Below are positions 16,199 through 23,100 of a stretch of DNA of 64,000 nucleotides, one piece after another (positions within the stretch are counted from its first letter, which is position 1; the number at the start of each line of letters is the position of its first letter). The stretch covers positions 1 to 64,000 of the forward strand of contig JAQTTU010000007.1 of the NCBI GenBank assembly GCA_028710605.1, in the 5' to 3' direction. Made by a program: the position numbers and the translations under genes. Under the pieces are notes generated by a model that was not told where the DNA came from, did no database searches, and saw only the letters and a list, made by a program, of their open reading frames with translations. The stretch comes from Sideroxydans sp. (lineage in GTDB: Bacteria > Pseudomonadota > Gammaproteobacteria > Burkholderiales > Gallionellaceae).

Positions 16199-16870
16199 AT
16201 GAACCACGACCCCGCCGCCCGCCTGATCGCGCGCCTGCTGGCGATGCGCCACTTGCCGCGCGAAGATGCCGAAGTCCGACGCTTGCTGGTGGACAGCAGT
16301 TTCCGCGACGAGGTGGAACAGCGCCTCGCTACCTGCGGCATGCGCCTGCTGGCGCAGCCGTTCGCCGCGCATGTCGGCATCGCGCTCACGCGCGATTGCG
16401 AGAGCGCGGTATTCGAGCAGGACGACACCTGGCAAGCCAGCAACGTCGGCCTACCCAAGGATGCGGTGGCGTTGCTGGTGATCCTGTGGGCGCTCATCAT
16501 CCTGCCCAAGCGCGAGCGCCAGTTGGCGGGCGAAGCCGCACAGCAGGATGCGCAGGAAGAAATGTTCGAGACGGTGAAACTCACGCCGCAAGCGCACGAG
16601 GCTTCGCGCGGAATCGCCGAAAACATCCTGCTGGAAGACTACGGCAAGCTGCTGGGCGGCAAGGCGCGCATCCAGTTCTCGCTGCCGCAGTTGTCGCGCC
16701 TGGGCTTCATCGAGCGCAAGAACAAAGTCATCCACGAAGGCCCGCTGCTCGACCTGGCCTTCGACTACGCCGAAATGGCACCACGCATTTTGCAGGGCGC
16801 GCTGTCCGACTTGCTGAAAAAGCGCGGCGTGCTGCGCGATGTCACGCTGGAGGAGTTGCACAATGTTTAG
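16199..16870 (+). CDS. KITE-like subunit of the SMC system (JetB/MksE-like)
   Basis: 223 residues from MNHDPAARLIARLLAMRHLP, with GAGAGG 6 bases upstream. It is acidic-helical with a hydrophobic stretch VALLVILWALIILPKRER at about 86-103, then a winged-helix-like part (KLLGGKARIQFSLPQLSRLG, then FIERKNKVIHEGPLLDLAFD). Size and operon position match the small MksE/JetB partner that binds the kleisin. The last codons (GTTTAG) overlap the ATG of the SMC gene by 8 nt, implying coupled translation. Confidence 0.7.
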   Translation: MNHDPAARLIARLLAMRHLPREDAEVRRLLVDSSFRDEVEQRLATCGMRLLAQPFAAHVGIALTRDCESAVFEQDDTWQASNVGLPKDAVALLVILWALIILPKRERQLAGEAAQQDAQEEMFETVKLTPQAHEASRGIAENILLEDYGKLLGGKARIQFSLPQLSRLGFIERKNKVIHEGPLLDLAFDYAEMAPRILQGALSDLLKKRGVLRDVTLEELHNV

Positions 16871-19637
16871 GTTGATGGAGTTGGAGACCGTGCACTGGGA
16901 TTACTGGCAGCGTTTCAAGCTGCCGCTGGATGCTTCCATCATCACCATCGTCGGCCCCAACGGTTCGGGCAAGACCACGCTGCTCGACGCGCTACGCACG
17001 CTGCTGGCGCTGGAATGTTCGAAGAAGCGCGACTACAAACGTTACGTGCGGCGCAACGGCGAAGATTTTTGCTGGCTACGCGGCGTAGTGGATAACCAGC
17101 GCCCGCCCGGCTCCAGCCGCCGCCCGTTCGGCCTGCCCTACCAGCAGGACAAGATCACGCTGGCTTGCCGCATCGACAAAAAAGGCGGCGACTGGATGCG
17201 CAAATACTGGGTGGCAGAAGGCGAAGTCGCCTTGGAAGACATCGAGCAACAGGGGCAGGAATTCGGTGTTCGCGATTACCAGCGCTTGCTGAATAGCGCC
17301 GGGCTGTCGCCCGCCATCTCGCGCGTGTTGTCGCTGGAACAAGGGCAGACCGACAAGCTGTGCGAGCTGTCGCCCAAGGAATTATTGGAGCTGGTGTTTC
17401 AGGTGTTCGGCGACAAGGAAGTGCTGGAACGCTATCAGGAAGCGCGCCACCACCAGGAGCACACTTCGCGCGAACTGGATGCAGTGCAGAACCAGTTGGA
17501 AGCCTTGGGCAACAGCCTGGAAAAGCACGAACTCAAAGTGAACCGCTACCGCGAATGGCAGCGCCTGAACGAAGAGCGCACCGCGCTGGTGTCGGAAATC
17601 AAGCCGCGCCTGGAGCACCACTTGCTGCAAAAGGAAGCCGAGAATGCCGGACGCACGCTGCACACGCTGCGCCGCGACTGGCTGGGCAAGCGCGCCGAAA
17701 AACAGGCACTGACGCTGGAACTGCAAGTGCAGCAGCAAGCCCTGCAAGCGGCGCAGTTGCGCAAGCAAGCCGCGCATGAGAACGAACAGGTGCAGCAGCG
17801 CGCGCTGAACGAACTCAACCGCGAACTGGGCAACTGGGAAGCCATCGTCAAACAGCACGAGCGCCTGTTGCAGCAAGCCGAAAACGCGGGCGGCAAAACC
17901 GCCGATGCGCGCGAACTGGAGCAACTGGAAAACGAGCGCGACCGTTTGCGCCTGCGCATCGCCGAACTGGAACAGCAACAGCGCCAGCTCGACGAAATGC
18001 TGGAGAACCTCGCCGCTGGAAGACGCATCGACCCCGACGATGTTAAGACATTCCGCCAAGCGTTGAGCGGCGCAGGCATCGCGCACGACTTGCTTACCGA
18101 CTTGGTGGAAATCGCCGATCCGTCATGGCAAGCCGCCGTGGAGGCCGTGCTCGCGCCGTTTGCACACATCGTGTTGCTGGGCAAGGAAAGGGATGCGGAA
18201 GCGGCGATGGCACTGGGCGAAAAATTGCGCTACCGCCATTTCATCGTGCCCGAGCGCAGCACGCCCGGCCTCGCGCCGCAAGGCTCGCTGCTGGAAGTGG
18301 TGCGTTTCGCGCAGCCCGTGCCGGAATGGCTGCTGCGTTTGCTGGAGCGCATCCGCCGCGTGGAAGACGCGAGCGCCGGAGCGAAACTGCCGCGCGGCGA
18401 AGACTGGATCACGCGCCAGGGCTATTTGCGCGAACGGCGCGGCGGACGTTTTGCCGCGCCGGAACAGGCGCGCTTCGGCCGCGCGCGGCTGGAATCGCTG
18501 CGCCAGCAACGCGCCGAGTTGGAGAGCACGCTCAATCCGCTGTACCAGCAGCGCAACGACTTGACCGAGCGCATGCGCAGCCTGCAAGCGCAGCTCGCCG
18601 GGGAAAGCGCCAGCGCGCAATTGGCCGCGCGTTCCGCCGAATTCGCCGAGGCGCGCCAGCACTACGACGCACTGGTGATCCGTCGCCGCGACAACGGCGT
18701 TTACCAGGCGCAGCAAGACCGCGAGCAGGCGGACGAGGCGGCGGTTACCGCCGACAAAGCACTTGAAAAAATCCGCCTGCAAACGCAGCGGCTGGACAAG
18801 GAAATCGCCGACAAGGAAAACCGTCCCGCGCGCGAAGATCAAGCGAAACGCTTGCTACGTTTGCGCCACGACCGTTCGCAGATGCCCGCCACTTGGCGCG
18901 ATGCGGCGGCCAACCAGCAGATCGCCGAAGAGTGGCGCGACAGCACCAACATCGAACGGCGCATCCACGAGATCGAAGCGCGCTTCGCCGACGAATCGTG
19001 GGAAACCGATGCCAGCGTGATCGTGCTGCGCGACAAGATCCGCGACGACTACGCGCGCCAGGAAGCTGATTTGGCCACGCGCCGCCGCGACAACGAAATG
19101 GCGCGCAGCCAGACCGATGCGGCGCGCGAGCAATACATCGCCGTGCTGCGCTACACCATCAGCCGCTACGTGAAAAACCTCAAGGCGCTGGGCGAAATGG
19201 CCGGGATCAAGGTCGAACACGAGCCGGTGTCGCTGGCCAGCGGCGACGACATCACGCTGTCGCAGGCGGGCCTGGCGGTGCGTTTCGACTTCGACGAAAA
19301 AGGTTTCATGGGCATGAACGACGGCGATGCTTCCGGCGGCCAGCAAGTGATGAAATCGCTGATCCTGCTGGTCGGCCTGATGATGGAAGAATCGCGCCCC
19401 GGCGGCTTCGTGTTCATCGACGAACCGTTCGCCCACCTCGACATCGTCAACATCGAGCGCGTCGCCTCTTTCCTCAAAGCCACCCGCGCGCAATACCTGC
19501 TCACCACGCCGGTCACCCACAACGTGAGCGTATATGACCCGTCCATGCTGACGCTGGTGACATTCAAGAAACGGGCGGGCGATGCGTGGGCTCCGCGCAT
19601 CGGGGTGCTGGTGCGCGAAGCGAATGAGCGCGCCTGA
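16863..19637 (+). CDS. SMC-family ATPase (JetC/MksB-like) with hinge
   Basis: 924 residues. Walker A GPNGSGKT is at 31-38. A Q-loop region (VLSLEQGQTDKLCELSPKEL) precedes a long coiled coil (about 200-380). A hinge-like domain follows (about 385-560: AGIAHDLLTDLVEIADPSWQ, AAVEAVLAPFAHIVLLG), then a second coiled coil to about 770. The signature is ASGGQQ (823-828) and Walker B is FVFIDEP (849-855). It is shorter than typical JetC (about 1100 residues) and more SMC/Rad50-like than MukB-like. GGAGGAG precedes the ATG. It should form loop-extruding dimers with the two upstream subunits. The Toprim gene follows with a 14-nt overlap. Confidence 0.88.
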   Translation: MFRLMELETVHWDYWQRFKLPLDASIITIVGPNGSGKTTLLDALRTLLALECSKKRDYKRYVRRNGEDFCWLRGVVDNQRPPGSSRRPFGLPYQQDKITLACRIDKKGGDWMRKYWVAEGEVALEDIEQQGQEFGVRDYQRLLNSAGLSPAISRVLSLEQGQTDKLCELSPKELLELVFQVFGDKEVLERYQEARHHQEHTSRELDAVQNQLEALGNSLEKHELKVNRYREWQRLNEERTALVSEIKPRLEHHLLQKEAENAGRTLHTLRRDWLGKRAEKQALTLELQVQQQALQAAQLRKQAAHENEQVQQRALNELNRELGNWEAIVKQHERLLQQAENAGGKTADARELEQLENERDRLRLRIAELEQQQRQLDEMLENLAAGRRIDPDDVKTFRQALSGAGIAHDLLTDLVEIADPSWQAAVEAVLAPFAHIVLLGKERDAEAAMALGEKLRYRHFIVPERSTPGLAPQGSLLEVVRFAQPVPEWLLRLLERIRRVEDASAGAKLPRGEDWITRQGYLRERRGGRFAAPEQARFGRARLESLRQQRAELESTLNPLYQQRNDLTERMRSLQAQLAGESASAQLAARSAEFAEARQHYDALVIRRRDNGVYQAQQDREQADEAAVTADKALEKIRLQTQRLDKEIADKENRPAREDQAKRLLRLRHDRSQMPATWRDAAANQQIAEEWRDSTNIERRIHEIEARFADESWETDASVIVLRDKIRDDYARQEADLATRRRDNEMARSQTDAAREQYIAVLRYTISRYVKNLKALGEMAGIKVEHEPVSLASGDDITLSQAGLAVRFDFDEKGFMGMNDGDASGGQQVMKSLILLVGLMMEESRPGGFVFIDEPFAHLDIVNIERVASFLKATRAQYLLTTPVTHNVSVYDPSMLTLVTFKKRAGDAWAPRIGVLVREANERA

Positions 19638-20811
19638 TTCGATCCAAATCGAAGCGCTGGACGAGCGCGCATTGAGCCGCCGCCGCAGGCGCTTCCGCGC
19701 CGAGGCCGCCAGCGAACTCGAACTGATTCCAAATGAATGGCGCGAACTGCTGGCGCGCTGGGTCAAGCGCGGCGGCAACAGCCGTTGGGACACGCTGCTG
19801 AAAGATGCGGGCACGACCAACCTGGCGCTGGCCGACACCTTGCGCGAATGGCTGTTGCGCCAAGGCTGGGCGATCGTCATCGAAGAACGCGAACACGGCG
19901 AGTGGTGGCCGCGTTCGGTGGAGTTGCGCAACCTGCCGCAACTGCGCGCAGCACTGGGCATCAGCGACAAAGAGCAGGACGCGCTTCGCTGGCAAGCTAT
20001 ACGCGAAGCGTTGGCGCGCAACTGCGACGACAACCTGATTCCCGCTTTGCTCGCGCTGGATGAACTCCCCGTGCATCGCGCTTTGGCGCGCCACGACCTG
20101 ATCGCCGCGTTGCAACGCTGGCAGGAGGCGCAACGCTGCGGCACGCGCCGCGATTTTGCGCTGCTGGCACGCGGCGACACCAAAGGCTTGAGCGAATCCG
20201 AATGGAACTGGCTGGAGCAAACGCTGGACCTGGCCGAGTTTCGCATCGAGCGCCATACGCCATTGCTGCTGATTTCCGCGCCGCTGACCTTGAGGTTGCC
20301 GCACGGGCAACTCGATCTGGCAAGCTGCGCCGACTTTGCCGCACTCACGCCCGCCACGGTGCAAGACGTGACGGCGGTTGCGGGCACGCTCAGCCGCTGG
20401 ATTCTGGTGGAGAACCGCACCAGCTTCGAGCGTGTCGCGCGCCAGCGCGAAGCGGATGTCGGCGTGCTCTGGTTGCCCGGATTCCCGCCGGGCTGGTGGC
20501 ACAGCGCGGTCGGCCAATTGCTGGCGCTTGCCCCCGCTCCCGCACTTATCGCCTGCGATCCCGACCCGGCGGGTATCGCCATCGCGCTCCAAGCCGCCGA
20601 AGTGTGGCGCGAACGCAATCTCGCATGGCAGCCTTGGAAGATGGCGACATCCGACCTCGCTGCTTTGCGGGTACGCAAGCCATTAAGCGATGTGGATAGG
20701 CATCAGCTTACCGTCATGCGACAAGAAAACACCCTTTCCGCCCCGCTGCTTGAACTGCTGGAATGGATGCTCGCGCATAACGAAAAGGGCGAGCAGGAGG
20801 GATTCTTGTAA
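19624..20811 (+). CDS. Toprim-domain nuclease subunit (JetD/MksG-like)
   Basis: 395 residues, starting inside the SMC gene (14-nt overlap). The N-terminal two-thirds is helical with winged-helix-like character. The C-terminal part shows a Toprim pattern: Glu in WILVENRTSFERV, then LIACDPDPAGIAIALQAAEV with the paired Asp residues. JetD/MksG proteins of Wadjet systems use a topoisomerase VI-like Toprim domain to cut circular plasmid DNA that the SMC complex has extruded. The same role is inferred here. The family's usual GDIDxxG motif is replaced by CDPDPAG, hinting at a divergent subtype. Confidence 0.75.
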   Translation: MSAPDSIQIEALDERALSRRRRRFRAEAASELELIPNEWRELLARWVKRGGNSRWDTLLKDAGTTNLALADTLREWLLRQGWAIVIEEREHGEWWPRSVELRNLPQLRAALGISDKEQDALRWQAIREALARNCDDNLIPALLALDELPVHRALARHDLIAALQRWQEAQRCGTRRDFALLARGDTKGLSESEWNWLEQTLDLAEFRIERHTPLLLISAPLTLRLPHGQLDLASCADFAALTPATVQDVTAVAGTLSRWILVENRTSFERVARQREADVGVLWLPGFPPGWWHSAVGQLLALAPAPALIACDPDPAGIAIALQAAEVWRERNLAWQPWKMATSDLAALRVRKPLSDVDRHQLTVMRQENTLSAPLLELLEWMLAHNEKGEQEGFL

Positions 20812-20933
20812 AGCCGGTTCAAGATTTTTGGCATTAAAACGCGTCATTTACTTCCGCAATTCAACTCGAAGCAAGCGATCTGACAGTCTGATTGTCGCCT
20901 GCGATTACCCAACCTATTTCAGGTGTAATACCG

Positions 20934-21797
20934 ATGGCACAAAGAGCGAACTACTGGTCATGCAGCCAATTTGCCAAGCGGGTTTCCGCCGCATTCGGCG
21001 CGCGCCCGAAGATGGACAGCGGCACTGCTGAAGAGTGGGCTGAATGGCGCAAAGATTCGCGCAAAAATCATCCCGCCGTTTTCTGGTTCACCGAAACATT
21101 TCTCAATGCCGCGCAAAACTTTATCTGGTGGCCTTACGATAAAGTTTGCGATGCGCATTTCTATTTGTTCAACCGATTTATCAGCAAAACTCATTTCATC
21201 AAAACGGGGTTAAAGCCGGGTGAATATCATGAGGTCGATATTCGCTTGTTGCACGGCATGTTCACCGAGCTGGTGGATTTTATCGAGGTGGAAAAGGCGT
21301 ATCACCATTGCGTGTGCGACGAAGAAAAACGCGCGTTATACAAACTGCCTTGGTGGCACGGTGGCTGGCACTGGATGCGCTGGGGAATATGGCGCTGCCC
21401 ACAAGCGGGATTGGATTATCTCGAATGGGAATGCGGCCGGAAATTCGATGATGAATGGTTGGATAAAACCGATCCGAGATACGGCACGGCAACACCGCAA
21501 GCACTCGCCGCAAAGGAACAGAAACGCTTGTATGACTGGTGGAAAAACGTGCGGCCGAATCGCCCGGACCCTCACGATGAATCCGGTTGGATCGGCTTCT
21601 GCGAGCGCAGGCGTGCCGCTCATACGGACGAAGATGATGACACGTTGTCTATGCTTTTCGACGATAAAACCGATGAAGAACGCGCCGAAAGCAAGCGTTT
21701 GCTGGATGCGGTAGCTGCCATCGAAAAAAACTACGATGACGAAGATGAGGCGATGATGGTTGCTCTGATAAAAGTGCGACAACACTTGTGGACATAA
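20934..21797 (+). CDS. Phage-type conserved protein of unknown function
   Basis: 287 residues from MAQRANYWSCSQFAKRV, with AGGTG about 9 bases upstream; an upstream ATG at 20892 is possible but less like the family. The protein is rich in Trp, His and charged residues, with segments such as GEYHEVDIRLLHGMFTELVD, FIEVEKAYHHCV and LYDWWKNVRPNRPDPHDESG. From memory it resembles an uncharacterised family encoded by environmental bacteriophages. No catalytic motif is recognisable. It follows the Toprim gene by 122 bp on the same strand. It may be a phage remnant or a cargo gene of the island. Confidence 0.6.
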   Translation: MAQRANYWSCSQFAKRVSAAFGARPKMDSGTAEEWAEWRKDSRKNHPAVFWFTETFLNAAQNFIWWPYDKVCDAHFYLFNRFISKTHFIKTGLKPGEYHEVDIRLLHGMFTELVDFIEVEKAYHHCVCDEEKRALYKLPWWHGGWHWMRWGIWRCPQAGLDYLEWECGRKFDDEWLDKTDPRYGTATPQALAAKEQKRLYDWWKNVRPNRPDPHDESGWIGFCERRRAAHTDEDDDTLSMLFDDKTDEERAESKRLLDAVAAIEKNYDDEDEAMMVALIKVRQHLWT

Positions 21798-21852
21798 CTG
21801 GTTCGGAATCGCCATTTGCTGCCGGTGATCGAACATGCAAATGCGTACTCCC

Positions 21853-21922
21853 TGTAGATGCCCGCCAATAGGCGTTCTATATAATGTGTTTGATGTAGAT
21901 GCCCGTATTTACTGGCTTGCGG
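21853..21922. repeat. Dispersed repeat, full copy
   Basis: GTAGATGCCCGCCAATAGGC is followed about 30 bp later by GTAGATGCCCGTATTTACTG and GCTTGCGG. Both motif halves of the dispersed family are present, between convergent genes. Confidence 0.6.
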
Positions 21923-21954
21923 ACAAGGTGTGTAAAAAATCCGAAAAACCCAAC

Positions 21955-22914
21955 CTACGTCCGCCCCGGTTTCTTCGCTACCGGTTTCTTCGCTACCGGT
22001 TTCTTCGCTACCGGTTTCTTCGCTACCGGTTTCTTCGCTACCGGTTTCTTCGCTACCGGTTTCTTCGCTACCGGTTTCTTCGCTACCGGCTTCTTCGCTA
22101 CTGGTTTCTTCGCTACTGGTTTCTTCACTGCCGGTTTCTTCGCTGCCGGTTTTTTCACTGCCGGTTTTTTCACTGCAACTTTCTTCACCACGGGCACTGC
22201 CACTTCAACCATTTCCAAGCCGAACACATCACCCAGCAGGGAAGCATCAAGCACCTTGGCCGATGCGGGCGCTTTTTTGCTTTTCGACAATCCTGCCCCG
22301 GCTTGGGCGACGAGGTCTTTGGCATCGACGCGGCGCAGGCTGAACAGCAGGTCTGGCTGGTTATCCAGACGCGCGCCAATGCCGTACAACACCGCCGCGA
22401 CGTGTTTGCACATGGATGCCCAGTCGGGGCAACTGCATTTAAAACTGATTTCTTTCGGCGCGGGGAACAGCCCCGTTTTCGGCGTGCAGATGCGCTCCAT
22501 CACGGGCTTGGACAGTTTTCCCTGCAACAGCTCAACCAGCGTCTCGATCGAACCCGCACAGTCGGCGCTGATGGCCTGCCATTGCGGAGCGGGCACGGCG
22601 GAGACTTTGACTTCCACTTGGTACAAACTCGATCCCATGACCTGCGCCAGTATCGCGCCTTCGGCAATTTTCAGGTCGATGACTGAACCGTTGCGCACGT
22701 AAGTTCTCCCGCGCGGCAGGCGGTTGGCGTAGTCGCTATAGCTCTCCAGATTTTCGCACCATGCCTTGCCCCAAAATGTCTTGGCAATACTGCCGCGCCC
22801 GCCGACCACGGGGCTCAGTTCCGCGCCCTTCTTCTTCATTTTGGCCGCCAGTTTCTCGGCCTTCTTGCGGCGCTCGGCCACCGGAACGTAGGGTGGAAAT
22901 CCGAAATAACCCAT
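21955..22914 (-). CDS. SWIM zinc-finger protein with lysine-rich repeat tail
   Basis: 319 residues. AGGAG lies 8 bases before MGYFGFPPYVPVAERRKK, so I prefer this over a start 9 codons upstream. The SWIM motif CSCPDWASMCKH (CxCx8CxH) near residue 165 is a zinc site found in proteins paired with SWI2/SNF2 ATPases. The last 75 or so residues are AVKKP/AAKKP units followed by ten near-identical VAKKP units and GRT, a histone H1-like tail likely to bind DNA non-specifically. The tail is encoded by 15-bp tandem repeats, so its length can vary without a frameshift. It is co-oriented with the SNF2 gene 186 bp upstream and probably its partner. Confidence 0.88.
   Translation of the reverse strand: MGYFGFPPYVPVAERRKKAEKLAAKMKKKGAELSPVVGGRGSIAKTFWGKAWCENLESYSDYANRLPRGRTYVRNGSVIDLKIAEGAILAQVMGSSLYQVEVKVSAVPAPQWQAISADCAGSIETLVELLQGKLSKPVMERICTPKTGLFPAPKEISFKCSCPDWASMCKHVAAVLYGIGARLDNQPDLLFSLRRVDAKDLVAQAGAGLSKSKKAPASAKVLDASLLGDVFGLEMVEVAVPVVKKVAVKKPAVKKPAAKKPAVKKPVAKKPVAKKPVAKKPVAKKPVAKKPVAKKPVAKKPVAKKPVAKKPVAKKPGRT
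21966..22140. repeat. 15-bp in-frame tandem repeats (VAKKP tail)
   Basis: The unit TTCGCTACCGGTTTC (plus-strand phase) occurs about ten times nearly perfectly, then degenerates toward 22180. Each unit encodes Val-Ala-Lys-Lys-Pro on the minus strand. Confidence 0.92.
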
Positions 22915-22956
22915 TGCAAAATCTCCTTCCAATTTATCCAAACCACCCCAGTTCAG

Positions 22957-23087
22957 CCCGCAGATTACACAGATTAACGCAGATTAAACAACAGGTAGCC
23001 ACAGCGTATTGCCACCTCCTTTGAGTGAAGCGCAACTCGACAGTAATCCCCCGATAATCTGCGTGAATCTGTGTAATCTGCGGGCAA
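22957..23087. repeat. Interspersed inverted repeat (CGCAGATTACACAGATTA type)
   Basis: CCGCAGATTACACAGATTAA with CGCAGATTA on the left, and GATAATCTGCGTGAATCTG with TGTAATCTGCGGG on the right. The same family occurs at 47859-47943. It fills the gap between the SWIM and SNF2 genes. Confidence 0.8.
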
Positions 23088-23100
23088 ATAAGGTTCGGGT

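Noticed and set aside
21966-22140. CRISPR-like array
   Set aside because: 15-bp units with no spacers, encoding an in-frame VAKKP tail.
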